A DNA stretch of 64,000 nucleotides from assembly GCF_030407815.1 (NCBI RefSeq), contig NZ_JASDCS010000003.1, forward strand, positions 186,001 to 250,000, given 5' to 3'. The DNA is from Psychrobacter sp. APC 3281. GTDB taxonomy: Bacteria > Pseudomonadota > Gammaproteobacteria > Pseudomonadales > Moraxellaceae. Of this stretch, positions 19,536 to 29,120 are shown piece after piece (positions within the stretch are counted from its first letter, which is position 1; the number at the start of each line of letters is the position of its first letter). The notes below the pieces were generated by a model. The model was not told where the DNA came from. It saw only the letters and a program-made list of their open reading frames with translations, and ran no database searches. The position numbers and the translations under genes are program-made.

Positions 19536-20129
19536 TTGCTTACAGCCAAATTTGATCAGCTGGTCAAACAGCTGCGTATATTGCCAGGCGTCGGTCAAAA
19601 AAGTGCCCAACGAATGGCGTTACATCTGCTCAGTAAAAAACGCCCACAAGGCATGGCACTCGCCCAAGCACTAGATGAAGCCATGCGTGATATTGTTGAA
19701 TGTCAGCGTTGCCATAGCTTTAGTGATGAGGCTGTATGTCCGCTTTGCCAAGATGTTAGACGTGATGACAGTCTGCTATGCGTGGTCGAGACAGCAGCAG
19801 ATGTAATGGCGATTGAACAGACAGCTGGTTACCGTGGTCGTTATTTTGTGTTGGGTGGGCATCTATCGCCAATTGATGGTGTCAGCGCCGATGACTTAAA
19901 TATTGATCAGCTCGTATGGCGAGTGAAGCAAGAACCTGTCGAAGAGCTGATACTGGCAACAGGTACGACTGTCGAAGGTCAGACTACGGCGCACTTTATT
20001 AGTGAGGCTGTCAGTCGCCATGTCAATAAAGTGACGCGTTTAGCACAAGGCGTCCCGATGGGCGGCGAGCTTGAGTATCTGGATAGTATGACGCTTGGTC
20101 AAGCCATGCAAAATCGTTCTTTTTTATAA
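19536..20129 (+). CDS. recR: recombination mediator protein RecR
   Basis: Acts with RecF and RecO to load RecA on SSB-coated gapped DNA. The 197-residue protein has the helix-hairpin-helix [17 protein letters not shown] (about 17-33), a four-cysteine zinc finger ([16 protein letters not shown]) and a Toprim domain with [14 protein letters not shown] and GGHLSPIDG. The start is a TTG at 19536 placed ten bases after AAAGGAAAG; no alternative ATG gives the full conserved N-terminus. It lies between ybaB and rnd, separated from the former by a terminator, so it may have its own promoter. Confidence 0.95.
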   Translation: MLTAKFDQLVKQLRILPGVGQKSAQRMALHLLSKKRPQGMALAQALDEAMRDIVECQRCHSFSDEAVCPLCQDVRRDDSLLCVVETAADVMAIEQTAGYRGRYFVLGGHLSPIDGVSADDLNIDQLVWRVKQEPVEELILATGTTVEGQTTAHFISEAVSRHVNKVTRLAQGVPMGGELEYLDSMTLGQAMQNRSFL

Positions 20130-20264
20130 TGTTTTGATTGCGTCAAAGTCTTACCCAATTCATTTCTTGGAATTGCTATAATTACTTTATTATTGTTTAT
20201 CTTTTAATTTTATTAAGGCGCGGTTTAGCGTTTTATTTTCTCCTATTAATGCAGGTATCTGCCC

Positions 20265-21605
20265 GTGTCCAATACCGTTTCAAACGCCTCAGCTCAATCA
20301 AATGCTTCTGATATCAATGATGGCTCATTACAAGAAGCCGCTAATACTGAGCCAATGTCAGCAGCCACTTCATCTGAGTCAGTGTCTAATACTCCAGATG
20401 CTGAGGTGCTAGATATTGATGCACTGCTAGATATTGCTGATGACGTTGCTATTACATGGGTACGTAAGCAAGGCGATTTAGATGAGGTTATTGATGCCTT
20501 AGCGACTTGCGGACGCGTGGCCTTAGATACTGAGTTTATCAAGCGTGATACTTATTATCCGCGCTTGGCACTGGTGCAATTAAATACTGGCGATCATGTT
20601 TATTTGTTGGATGCACCGCAGCTACAACTGACTGAACTGTGGGAAGCGCTACGCAAAGTAGATGTGGCTATTTGGCACGCTTGCGGCGAAGATTTGGGCA
20701 TTTTTTATCTATTGTCTGGCTGTCCACCGTTGACCAATATTTTTGATACGCAAATAGCGTTGTCTTATCTAACCGGTCAATTACAAATGGGGTATCAGCA
20801 GGCACTGGCTGATCAGCTAGATATGCATATTGATAAAGAACACAGCCAGTCTGATTGGCTCCAGCGTCCGTTGACAGATGAACAAGAGCAGTATGCCATC
20901 GATGACGTGCGTTATCTGCCAGCGCTGTATCTTAGTATCGAGCATGCGCTTAAGGCGCAAGGGTTATACGATTATGTTTGGGCTGACTGTCAGCTTTATG
21001 CCAGTGATTTGTATGACTCGCAGCACGTCGAAGATGAAGCGATGTATCTCACGATGGCAGATTACCGCTATAACTCGCAGCAAATGGCGATACTCAAAGG
21101 AGTGGCTACGTGGAGAGAAGAGCTGGCACGTGCGACCAATCAACCGCGTACCTTTGTGATAAAGAAACAAGCAGTACGTGAAATTGTCACTGAAAAGCCA
21201 AACAGCATGCGCGAGCTGGCACACAAAACAACCATGCACCGTAGTATGCTGCGACTATATGGCGAAGAGCTGCTGAAAGTAATCAGAGATGCCAAGAGTC
21301 TACCGCCTACAGAGCATCCAGATTGTCTAGTGCCGCCATATCGCTCAAAAAATAAAGTATTATCGAAAGCAGTTCAGCAAGCGATTGATGAGCATGCGCG
21401 CGAAATCGGTATACCTGCCAGTGTATTGATGCGTAAAAAATGGCTAGGACAATTATATGAAGTGGTTGCTCTTGATAAAGATGTGAGCGAACTCCCACAA
21501 GGGCTAAAAGGTTGGCGTAACGATTGGGTTGTTAAAATCTTAATTCCAGTCATCAAAAAGCATAAAACCGAACTGCAGCAGGGCATGGGTATTCGTGTTC
21601 AATAA
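20265..21605 (+). CDS. rnd: ribonuclease D
   Basis: 3'-5' exoribonuclease trimming tRNA precursors. The DEDD exonuclease domain is visible: VALDTEFIKRDTYYPRLALV (Exo I), ACGEDLGIFY and FDTQIALSYLTG (Exo II), YAIDDVRYLPALY (Exo III), followed by an HRDC region (QMAILKGVATWREELARATN). At 446 residues from the GTG at 20265 it is longer than E. coli RNase D (375), mainly because of a Ser/Asp/Glu-rich N-terminal extension of about 65 residues. No Met lies close to the start of the catalytic domain, so the extension is probably translated. Confidence 0.9.
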   Translation: MSNTVSNASAQSNASDINDGSLQEAANTEPMSAATSSESVSNTPDAEVLDIDALLDIADDVAITWVRKQGDLDEVIDALATCGRVALDTEFIKRDTYYPRLALVQLNTGDHVYLLDAPQLQLTELWEALRKVDVAIWHACGEDLGIFYLLSGCPPLTNIFDTQIALSYLTGQLQMGYQQALADQLDMHIDKEHSQSDWLQRPLTDEQEQYAIDDVRYLPALYLSIEHALKAQGLYDYVWADCQLYASDLYDSQHVEDEAMYLTMADYRYNSQQMAILKGVATWREELARATNQPRTFVIKKQAVREIVTEKPNSMRELAHKTTMHRSMLRLYGEELLKVIRDAKSLPPTEHPDCLVPPYRSKNKVLSKAVQQAIDEHAREIGIPASVLMRKKWLGQLYEVVALDKDVSELPQGLKGWRNDWVVKILIPVIKKHKTELQQGMGIRVQ

Positions 21606-21607
21606 GG

Positions 21608-21651
21608 AATCGTTCGATAAGGCACCGTTTAACAAGAAATCGTTCGATAAG
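21608..21651. repeat. three tandem ~15-bp units after rnd stop
   Basis: AATCGTTCGATAAG occurs at 21608-21621 and 21638-21651, with a degenerate unit (ACCGTTTAACAAG) between them, giving a 15-base period that starts three bases after the rnd stop. Confidence 0.75.
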
Positions 21652-21685
21652 ACTGCAAACTGACACTCAAGTATTCATACAGCTC

Positions 21686-22375
21686 TTAGCGTTTAAATCG
21701 TCCATGCTCTAAAAAGTATCGAGTCTGTTCGGCGACCTCTGGGTTCACTAGCATGCCAGTATGTGAGACTGGCATAATGATATGATCAGCTGCAGACTCT
21801 ATCCTCGTCTCTTCTATATATACTGTCCCGTCATGTGCAAGTTGCTCGTTAAGAGGTGGCTTGTCAGATTTGCGCATTTTGCGATTATGATATTGCAAAA
21901 ACAGCTGACCTAGACCATACGGGCGGTTGCCAGCGATGACACCTAGCGTTACGTGTTTGGGCAATGGCGCGACTGTGCCGTCCAGTGCGTCGACATACGA
22001 GCGACCTACGACAGCAGGAGTCAATCGCCAGATATAATCTGCACACACACTGCCTCTATGCGGTGTCCCTAGAGTCACGCAACGTCCAATTTTCCATTTT
22101 GGATACTGAGCGACAAAATCACGAATGATCAAACCACCCAAACTATGCCCGACCAAATCTATAGGATGATCTGGGTGATGATTTGTTTCTAGCCAGCTAT
22201 TTAGGCGAGCGCTATTGGTTTTGATACCATCACGCATACTACGGTAGCCATACTGATGGGTATTAAATCCTGCTGCTTGCAGGCGCTTGGCTAATGGTCG
22301 CATGATCCATGGGGTTTGGTGTAGCCCATGAATTAGAATAACGCGAGTTTTTTGTTTAGGCGCTTTATGTTGCAT
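21686..22375 (-). CDS. alpha/beta hydrolase, lipase/PGAP1-like
   Basis: A 229-residue alpha/beta-hydrolase resembling small triacylglycerol-lipase/PGAP1-like proteins. ILIHGLHQTPWIMRPLAKRL gives the oxyanion-hole HG motif, LVGHSLGGLI the nucleophile serine, VTLGTPHRGS a conserved downstream block, and VSHTGMLVNPEV the catalytic histidine. No signal peptide is seen, so it is probably cytosolic. The ATG at 22375 is preferred to an in-frame TTG at 22387 because GGA sits eight bases before it. It is convergent with rnd and stands alone; substrate unknown. Confidence 0.82.
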   Translation of the reverse strand: MQHKAPKQKTRVILIHGLHQTPWIMRPLAKRLQAAGFNTHQYGYRSMRDGIKTNSARLNSWLETNHHPDHPIDLVGHSLGGLIIRDFVAQYPKWKIGRCVTLGTPHRGSVCADYIWRLTPAVVGRSYVDALDGTVAPLPKHVTLGVIAGNRPYGLGQLFLQYHNRKMRKSDKPPLNEQLAHDGTVYIEETRIESAADHIIMPVSHTGMLVNPEVAEQTRYFLEHGRFKR

Positions 22376-22515
22376 AGCAGTGTCCAAATGATTGCTTCAG
22401 AAATTTAAGGTAAATAGCTTATTATCAATATAAGCTTTTATTACATTGAGTTCTTATCGTTTATTTTATTTATAATATTACCTACTAATGTAATAGATAA
22501 AAAGTCAGCAAAACA

Positions 22516-22552
22516 AAAACCTCCAAGTCAGCAGCTGACTTGGAGGTTTTTT
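22516..22552 (-). terminator. strong terminator after gcvP
   Basis: Perfect 17-bp stem (22516-22532 with 22534-22550; effective loop about five bases) flanked by A and T runs, 30 bases beyond the gcvP stop. It can act in both directions. Confidence 0.9.
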
Positions 22553-22582
22553 ACTACAGAGAATAACTATCAAAAATGATAA

Positions 22583-25480
22583 TTACATATAGTTTTCGAT
22601 ACTTGGGCAAGAGCACATTAGGTTCTTATCACCATAAGCATCATCGACACGAGCGACACTTGGCCAGAACTTGTTTGCCCGGATGTACGGCAGTGGGAAT
22701 GCAGCAGTCTCACGGCTATAAGGATGCGTCCACTCTTCACTAGTAATCATAGCAGCCGTATGCGGTGCATTGACTAATGGGTTATCTTCTAGCGTCCAGT
22801 TATCTTCACCAGCTTTGGCTTTCATGGCTTCAGCTTTGATAGATTTTAGCGCACTGATAAAGCGATCCAACTCTTCTTTTGATTCAGACTCTGTTGGCTC
22901 AATCATAAGCGTACCAGCGACTGGGAAGCTCATCGTTGGCGAGTGGAAGCCGTAATCCATCAAGCGCTTAGCGATATCGCTTTCCGTGATGCCAGTTTCT
23001 TCTTTTAACGGACGAATATCGATGATGCATTCGTGAGCCACGCGGCCATTTTTGCCTGCATACAAGACAGGGTAGTGACCTTTTAATTCGGCTGCTACGT
23101 AGTTGGCGTTCAGTAATGCCAGCTCCGTTGCTTTTAATAGACCATCACGGCCCATCATAGCAATGTACATCCATGAGATAGGTAAGATGCTCGCTGAACC
23201 ATAAGGTGCTGCTGATACTGCTGAGCAGTCCTTTTGTGCATTGTGTACAGGGCTCAAGGTATGATTGGCCATAAACGTTGCCAAATGCGCTTTCATACCG
23301 ATAGGGCCCATGCCTGGACCGCCGCCACCATGCGGAATACAGAAGGTTTTGTGCAGGTTCATATGTAGTACATCAGCACCAACGTCTGCAGGCTGCATCA
23401 TGCCTACCTGAGCATTCATGTTCGCGCCGTCCATATAGACCTGACCACCATGCTTGTGGGTCAAATCACAGATATGACGGATGCCTTCTTCGAATACACC
23501 GTGCGTCGATGGATAAGTGATCATTAGAGCACCTAGGCGGTCGCTATATTCTTCACATTTGGCCGTTAGATCATCGATATCAACGTTGCCATTTTCATCA
23601 GTTTTGACCACGACCACTTGCATACCCATCATCATGGCAGTAGCAGGGTTGGTACCGTGCGCCGACATAGGAATCAAGCAAACATCGCGATTGGTTTCGC
23701 CCAATGACTCATGATAACGGCGAATCGCTAACAGACCAGCATATTCACCAGAGGCGCCAGAGTTTGGCTGCATAGAGACATCATCAAAACCAGTAATGGC
23801 TTTTAATTGATCTTGCAAGCTATCGATCATCGCGATATAGCCAGTGACTTGATCGCGCGGTGCAAAAGGATGCACGTTGGCAAACTCAGGCCAAGTAATC
23901 GGTAGCATCTCACTGGTGGCGTTTAGCTTCATGGTACAGCTACCCAGTGAAATCATGCTGCGGTTCATCGCCAAATCTTTGTCTTCAAGCGACTTTAGGT
24001 AGCGTAGCATTTCATGCTCGGTGTGATGCGAGTTAAATACTGGATGAGTCAAAATGTCATCCGTACGCAAGTGTGCGCTATCTAGAGAGACGCGAGCTGT
24101 TTCAGGTAGATCGTGTGACTTGTTGACGAATAGCTGAGTCAACGTGTTGAAATCTTGCTGATCGCTAGTTTCACTAAATGCAACGCTCAATTTGGTGTCG
24201 CTTAGACGCCATAAGTTATAGCCAACGTTGTCTGCATTTTTAAAGATTTGAGTAGCAAGCTTCTCTGAACCACAATCAACGACGACTGTATCGAAGAATT
24301 GATCATGTACCACGCTCAAGCTGCTGTCATTAGATTCTGTGATAGCATCAGCAAACGCAGTGGCAAACGCATGAATACGAGTGGCAATACGCTTCACGCC
24401 GCCTGGACCATGGTATACCGCGTACATACCAGCGAGGTTAGCTAGTAATACTTGTGAGGTGCAGATGTTTGAGTTGGCTTTTTCGCGGCGGATATGCTGC
24501 TCACGCGTTTGTAGAGCCATACGTAATGCAGTATTGCCTTGTGCATCTTTTGAGACACCAATGATACGACCAGGTGCTGAACGCTTGGCTTTATCAGAAA
24601 ACGCAAAATAAGCGGCATGCGGACCACCAAAGCCCATTGGTATACCAAAGCGCTGCGTACTACCTAGCGCTACGTCAGCACCCATATCGGCTGGTGATTT
24701 CAATAACACCAAGCTCATGATGTCACTGACGACACTGACGTAAGTTTTGTTTTCTTTTACGGCCGCGATGACGTCTGTTAAGTCTTTAACGTCACCTTCA
24801 GCACCGACATACTGGAATAGCGCACCAAAATAATCGCCTGATTTAGCCGTTTCAAAATCACCAACGACCACTTCCCAACCAAAGTATTTAGCACGAGTAT
24901 TGATAACATCTAGCGTTTGCGGATAGACACGCTCGTCGACGAAATACTGCGTTGATTTGCTTTTGCTCACACGCTTTGACATCGCCATCGCTTCTGCCGC
25001 TGCTGTTGCTTCATCAAGCAATGACGCACCAGCCAGCTCAAGACCTGTTAGATCAATACATACTTGTTGGAAGTTCAGCAATGCTTCTAGACGACCTTGA
25101 GCGATTTCAGCTTGATAAGGGGTATAGGCGGTGTACCAGCCTGGATTTTCAAGGACGTTGCGCTGAATGACGGCAGGCATACGAACCGGAGAGTAGCCTT
25201 GACCGATATAGCTTTTGTTAACAGTGATGTCATCTGCCATCGTGCGTAGTTTGGCAAGTGCCGCATGCTCACTCATCGCCACTGGCAAATCCAGCTCTTT
25301 GTGCAGACGTACTGGCTCAGGCACAGTGTCATTGATAAAGCTTTGCATATCTTTATAACCAACAGCGCTGAGTAGGTCAGCTTGCTTGGTTTCGTTCGAA
25401 CCTAAGTGGCGATAGACAAATTCAGCTTCGTTGAACAATCCTTGAAAGGTATCAAACGATGGGTTTTGAGAGATAGTCAT
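22583..25480 (-). CDS. gcvP: glycine dehydrogenase (decarboxylating), P-protein
   Basis: PLP subunit of the glycine cleavage system; decarboxylates glycine and passes the aminomethyl group to lipoyl-GcvH. The 965-residue protein is the fused homodimeric form. PLP-binding Lys711 lies in MNLHKTFCIPHGGGGPGMGP; RHLGSNE near the N-terminus and GSCTMKLNATSEM are family blocks. The start ATG is preceded by AAGGATTGTC. It is the last gene of the leftward gcvT-gcvH-nitroreductase-gcvP cluster and is followed by a strong terminator. The riboswitch ahead of gcvT could control it through a long transcript, though the 260-base gap after gcvH may hold another promoter. Confidence 0.97.
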   Translation of the reverse strand: MTISQNPSFDTFQGLFNEAEFVYRHLGSNETKQADLLSAVGYKDMQSFINDTVPEPVRLHKELDLPVAMSEHAALAKLRTMADDITVNKSYIGQGYSPVRMPAVIQRNVLENPGWYTAYTPYQAEIAQGRLEALLNFQQVCIDLTGLELAGASLLDEATAAAEAMAMSKRVSKSKSTQYFVDERVYPQTLDVINTRAKYFGWEVVVGDFETAKSGDYFGALFQYVGAEGDVKDLTDVIAAVKENKTYVSVVSDIMSLVLLKSPADMGADVALGSTQRFGIPMGFGGPHAAYFAFSDKAKRSAPGRIIGVSKDAQGNTALRMALQTREQHIRREKANSNICTSQVLLANLAGMYAVYHGPGGVKRIATRIHAFATAFADAITESNDSSLSVVHDQFFDTVVVDCGSEKLATQIFKNADNVGYNLWRLSDTKLSVAFSETSDQQDFNTLTQLFVNKSHDLPETARVSLDSAHLRTDDILTHPVFNSHHTEHEMLRYLKSLEDKDLAMNRSMISLGSCTMKLNATSEMLPITWPEFANVHPFAPRDQVTGYIAMIDSLQDQLKAITGFDDVSMQPNSGASGEYAGLLAIRRYHESLGETNRDVCLIPMSAHGTNPATAMMMGMQVVVVKTDENGNVDIDDLTAKCEEYSDRLGALMITYPSTHGVFEEGIRHICDLTHKHGGQVYMDGANMNAQVGMMQPADVGADVLHMNLHKTFCIPHGGGGPGMGPIGMKAHLATFMANHTLSPVHNAQKDCSAVSAAPYGSASILPISWMYIAMMGRDGLLKATELALLNANYVAAELKGHYPVLYAGKNGRVAHECIIDIRPLKEETGITESDIAKRLMDYGFHSPTMSFPVAGTLMIEPTESESKEELDRFISALKSIKAEAMKAKAGEDNWTLEDNPLVNAPHTAAMITSEEWTHPYSRETAAFPLPYIRANKFWPSVARVDDAYGDKNLMCSCPSIENYM

Positions 25481-25544
25481 GACAATCCTTGGTTAAGGGA
25501 GTAATAAACAAAATAGCAATTAAGGGAATAATGTGAGCGGTACG

Positions 25545-26303
25545 TTATACGTAATGCACAAACTGTTTTTGATCAAAGCGGAACTGGGTGTTGTAAACGC
25601 CACTGTCAGCGCGCTCGCCTGCGCCAAGCATCATAACGATATGATGGTCGTCGCTAAGATTGAGCAACGCTTTCATGGCAGGCTCATCAAAGCCGCCCAT
25701 AGGACAGCTATCAAAACCATGAGCGCGTAATGCTAGCATCAGGTTTTCGGCGGCAAGCGCGGTGTTATTGGTTGCCCAGTTTTTGGTGTCTTCAAAGGTA
25801 TAGTAAGGCGATTTAATTGGGCCTTTTACGCGTCTGACCACTTGCGTTGCGCCCCATTTTGCAGCCGAAACCACGTTGGCTGGGCCGCGCAAAAAGTCCA
25901 TTGTGACGACTTTGTTGTAGTAGTCTTTCACTTTCTTTGGCACTGGCTGATCAGGATATTCGCGCAATACTTGCTTAGCGTGATCGTGCCAAACATCAGT
26001 ACGAGCAACGATGGCAATCAAACGGGCTGATGTTTTTGCGGCGTTTTGATTCATACAGTTTTTGACGGCGCGTTTGCGATTGTCAGCATCATCGATAACA
26101 TAAAATTCCCACGGCTGTAGGTTGCTAGAGTTTGGCGCTAGCATGGCCAAACGCAGACAGTCTGCCAATACGTCATCAGGGATAGGTGTGTCAGTAAAAC
26201 GGCGCACGGAACGGCGTGACTCTACGATATCGCGAAACGCTTGTAGCTGCGGCGTATGGTTTGGTGTGGCAATGGGGTCTTTATTATCGGTGTTGGCATT
26301 CAT
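25545..26303 (-). CDS. nitroreductase family protein
   Basis: FMN-dependent NAD(P)H oxidoreductase fold, about 252 residues from the ATG at 26303, which has GGA eight bases upstream; the frame is open to 26387 through non-ATG codons. ESRRSVRRFTDTPIPDDVL is the FMN-binding N-terminal motif, LAPNSSNLQPWEFYVI follows, and GFDSCPMGGFDEPAMKALL is the second conserved block. The substrate is not predictable. Its position between gcvH and gcvP, in the same direction, is unusual; it may simply have inserted there or be co-regulated by glycine. The N-terminus is the least certain part. Confidence 0.82.
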   Translation of the reverse strand: MNANTDNKDPIATPNHTPQLQAFRDIVESRRSVRRFTDTPIPDDVLADCLRLAMLAPNSSNLQPWEFYVIDDADNRKRAVKNCMNQNAAKTSARLIAIVARTDVWHDHAKQVLREYPDQPVPKKVKDYYNKVVTMDFLRGPANVVSAAKWGATQVVRRVKGPIKSPYYTFEDTKNWATNNTALAAENLMLALRAHGFDSCPMGGFDEPAMKALLNLSDDHHIVMMLGAGERADSGVYNTQFRFDQKQFVHYV

Positions 26304-26632
26304 ATTAGGATCCATGCTGAGAATTGGGTTATCAGTTTGCGTCGTTATTGATAGCACGTATTCATTGGGATTCGAATAGGTGATCAATACGAGTCAATGA
26401 GATAACGCTTGGTAGCAATAACATCGGAGGATAATGATTGTTGGAGATCTACATATAAAGCTGCTTTCAAATAATAAGCATGGTCAATGAGCCAATACTT
26501 TTAATGAGAAAGGTTGTTCAAACAGTTTAAATAGAGAGTATAGATACCAGCTGTTGCCAGTATCTATGTTTAGTCGGGGCTAGTGCTTTGTACGAGCTAA
26601 AGTCTTACAAGTGCTAATGTCTTGTGAGAGCA

Positions 26633-26655
26633 TGCTTAGCTTGCGTGCTTAGCTT
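26633..26655. repeat. short direct repeat at the gcvH stop codon
   Basis: TGCTTAGCTT at 26633-26642 and again at 26646-26655 (13-base period); the second copy overlaps the gcvH stop codon. Confidence 0.6.
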
Positions 26656-27034
26656 ATAAGTCGCTTTCGTACTCGTCAGCAGTCATTAGTGCTTCGTAGT
26701 CAGCGATGTTGTCAGGCTTCATTCTGAAGAACCAACCTTCGCCGTATGGGTCAGAGTTGATGATTTCAGGATCATCTTCTAGTGCTTCATTGATAGCGAT
26801 CACTTCACCTGAAATAGGCGCATAAACGTCAGAAGCCGCTTTTACTGATTCAACAACTGAGATTTCGTCATCAACAGCGATGATATCGCCCACATCTGGT
26901 AGCTCAACGAATACCACATCACCCAATAGATCTTGAGCATGGTCAGTGATACCAACAGTGATCGTACCGTCGTCTTCTAGGCGTAGCCACTCGTGACTAG
27001 CAATATATTTTAGCTCTGCTGGGATGTTGCTCAT
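26654..27034 (-). CDS. gcvH: glycine cleavage system H protein
   Basis: Lipoyl carrier of the glycine cleavage system, shuttling the aminomethyl group between GcvP, GcvT and lipoamide dehydrogenase. The 126-residue protein has the lipoylation site Lys65 in [19 protein letters not shown] and the usual [18 protein letters not shown] at the N-terminus. GGAGAGAGACC precedes the ATG. It is 117 bases downstream of gcvT and probably on the same riboswitch-controlled transcript. No lipoamide dehydrogenase gene is in the window; the cell would use a shared copy. Confidence 0.97.
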   Translation of the reverse strand: MSNIPAELKYIASHEWLRLEDDGTITVGITDHAQDLLGDVVFVELPDVGDIIAVDDEISVVESVKAASDVYAPISGEVIAINEALEDDPEIINSDPYGEGWFFRMKPDNIADYEALMTADEYESDL

Positions 27035-27151
27035 GGTCTCTCTCCTAAGTGATAGAGGTTAATTAACAAAAATAATGGAGGCTAGGCGTGTTGCCATTTT
27101 TATAATTGCGCGCAAAATGACAACGCGCTCTAATGATAGAATTTATAAGAC

Positions 27152-28345
27152 CTAAGAGTCAAACTGTTGCTTGCCGTTACGGACAAAAGGTAGCTTTAGT
27201 ACGCGTACATCGACGAATTTACCTTTGCCGCGTAGATCGACTTGTACGCTGTCATCTTCTGATAAGCTGGTAGGTACACGAGCAATCGCGATTGAATTTT
27301 TTAGGCTAGGGGAGAATGTACCGCTGGTGATAATGCCAGTTTGCTCGTTATCAGTGCCTTGATTGATAGTCACTGTCATGCCTTCACGCAATACGCCGCG
27401 CGTGGTCAATAGCAAGCCCACTTGCTTCATAGCGGTGTTGTCTTCTTTTGACTGCTTACGTTTGCTGACCAATGCTTCACGACCGACAAAGGCGCGGTCG
27501 TCTTTGAGCGCTAGCGTCCAGCCCATGTTGCACTCGTAAGGGCTGATGGTCTCGTCCATGTCATGGCCATAAAGGTTCATGCCTGCTTCCATACGCAAGG
27601 TATCACGTGCGCCAAGACCGGCAGGTTTGATGCCATTTGCTTTTAGCTGCTCAAAGAAAGCAGGGGCATCATCGGCATGCATAATGACTTCGACGCCATC
27701 TTCACCAGTATAGCCAGTACGAGCCACAAACCAATCGGTGCCTTCGATATCGGTCAAATCAGCACCAACGAAAGGTTTTAGTGCTGCTAAGGTATCTGTC
27801 CAGCTTGGTTTGGCCTGAGCCAGTTTTGCAATAGCATTTGGACCTTGCACGGCAAGCATAGCAAGCTCAGGTCGCTCGGTAATCGTAATATCGAAACCTT
27901 CGGCGACTTTATTAAACTGTGCTAAATCCTTGTCACGAGTGGCCGCGTTAGAGACGATACGGTACTCAGTTTCCTCTGCATTCATGAGATAGACGATCAA
28001 ATCATCGATGACGCCGCCTTGCTCATTGAGCATACCAGAGTACAGCGCTTTACCAGCGGTAGTGAGTTTGTTGACATCGTTTGCGAGCAGCTTTTGTAGC
28101 CATGCTTTAGTATCAGCGCCTTTGATATCAGTCACAACCATATGTGAGACATCAAACATACCTGCATCTGTGCGTACTGCTTCGTGCTCTTCGATTTGTG
28201 AACCATAATGAATTGGCAATTCCCAACCAGAGAAATCGACCAGTTTGCCCTCACTATCAATATGAGACTGGTAAAAAGGGGTGCGCTGAGGAGCTTGGCT
28301 TTGATCGTTTTGAGAAGTGATGTCTTGAGAATGGGTATCAGTCAT
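27152..28345 (-). CDS. gcvT: aminomethyltransferase, glycine cleavage T protein
   Basis: Folate-dependent T protein that releases ammonia and forms 5,10-methylene-tetrahydrofolate. 397 residues, with family blocks [37 protein letters not shown] and [20 protein letters not shown]. The first 20 residues (Gln/Asp/Ser-rich) are an extension. The ATG follows AAGGA with good spacing, and a complementary TCCTTA at 28385-28390 upstream could mask that ribosome site. It is the first gene of the cluster behind the tandem glycine riboswitch. Confidence 0.96.
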   Translation of the reverse strand: MTDTHSQDITSQNDQSQAPQRTPFYQSHIDSEGKLVDFSGWELPIHYGSQIEEHEAVRTDAGMFDVSHMVVTDIKGADTKAWLQKLLANDVNKLTTAGKALYSGMLNEQGGVIDDLIVYLMNAEETEYRIVSNAATRDKDLAQFNKVAEGFDITITERPELAMLAVQGPNAIAKLAQAKPSWTDTLAALKPFVGADLTDIEGTDWFVARTGYTGEDGVEVIMHADDAPAFFEQLKANGIKPAGLGARDTLRMEAGMNLYGHDMDETISPYECNMGWTLALKDDRAFVGREALVSKRKQSKEDNTAMKQVGLLLTTRGVLREGMTVTINQGTDNEQTGIITSGTFSPSLKNSIAIARVPTSLSEDDSVQVDLRGKGKFVDVRVLKLPFVRNGKQQFDS

Positions 28346-28519
28346 AACAAATCCTTATGTGTACATCAGTCGTACTCGGTAGAGTAAGGAGTGATGCGCA
28401 ACGTAAAAGTAGCGAGAAGCAATATTGCAAGGCGCAAATATCACATCAAAGGGTGACACAGAAAGCAAAGATGAAGACGTAAGCCAAACCAACACTGAAC
28501 GTCGGTTTAAGCTAAAGCC

Positions 28520-28869
28520 CTATCTGTCCTGTGACCTGAGATTTTCAACACGAACCATCATTTTTGGGCAGTTGTATGAGCCCTATCGTCGATGATAGCG
28601 TATTTTCTCCCCTTCGGTGGGTAAGGCGTCGTCCGTTCTTACCACTCTCCAGATTTGTTATGCCTTATGTTTGATAAAAAAGTAGTGCGCTATGAGCGTC
28701 ATACTACTAAACATTATCAAACAACAGTGACATGCGTTTTTCAGTCCTTTTACCTGAGCGATTGGCAGGGTGGATGCGCCTTCGGTGGTTATCTAGCAAT
28801 TGCGATAGTTGTATAACCAATAGGGTTCAATACAAAAACGATGCTGATAAACTCTCTCCTGAAAAACGC
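28520..28869 (-). ncRNA. tandem glycine riboswitch (gcvT element, two aptamers)
   Basis: On the reverse strand two glycine aptamers precede gcvT. Aptamer 1 (28869-28734) has a perfect 11-bp P1 (GCGTTTTTCAG with CTGAAAAACGC), AGGAGAGAG, CACCGAAGGCGCA and GCTCAGGTAAAAGGAC. Aptamer 2 (28654-28522) has a 5-bp P1 (ATCTG/CAGAT), GGAGAG, CACCGAAGGGG and TCTCAGGTCACAGGACAG. These blocks are the conserved core of the glycine riboswitch. The linker of about 80 bases is unusually long and folds into its own hairpin. No T-rich terminator follows, but the leader contains TCCTTA (28385-28390) able to pair with the gcvT ribosome site TAAGGA (28352-28357), suggesting translational control. Confidence 0.93.
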
Positions 28870-29120
28870 TTTTATTATGAAAGGTTCAAAGCGCTTTTAC
28901 AAGTCATCAAAGCCATTAAAATAAATAAATTTGGCAAAAATAATGTTTTGATAGGGCAGTCTATGAAATAGGTTATGTTTTACAACGATATTTTTATCGC
29001 TCATATCAGCGTTTTATCTGTGTGTTTTGACAAAAATTACCATAGCAAAACGCAAAGCGACTACTGGTATTTGCCTGAAATATGCTAACCTACGCCCATA
29101 GTTTCTGATAGGTGGTTTTT

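Noticed and set aside
28732-28971. Rightward open frame of 79 codons
   Set aside because: It lies across the first aptamer of the glycine riboswitch on the other strand, has no ribosome site and no protein-like pattern.
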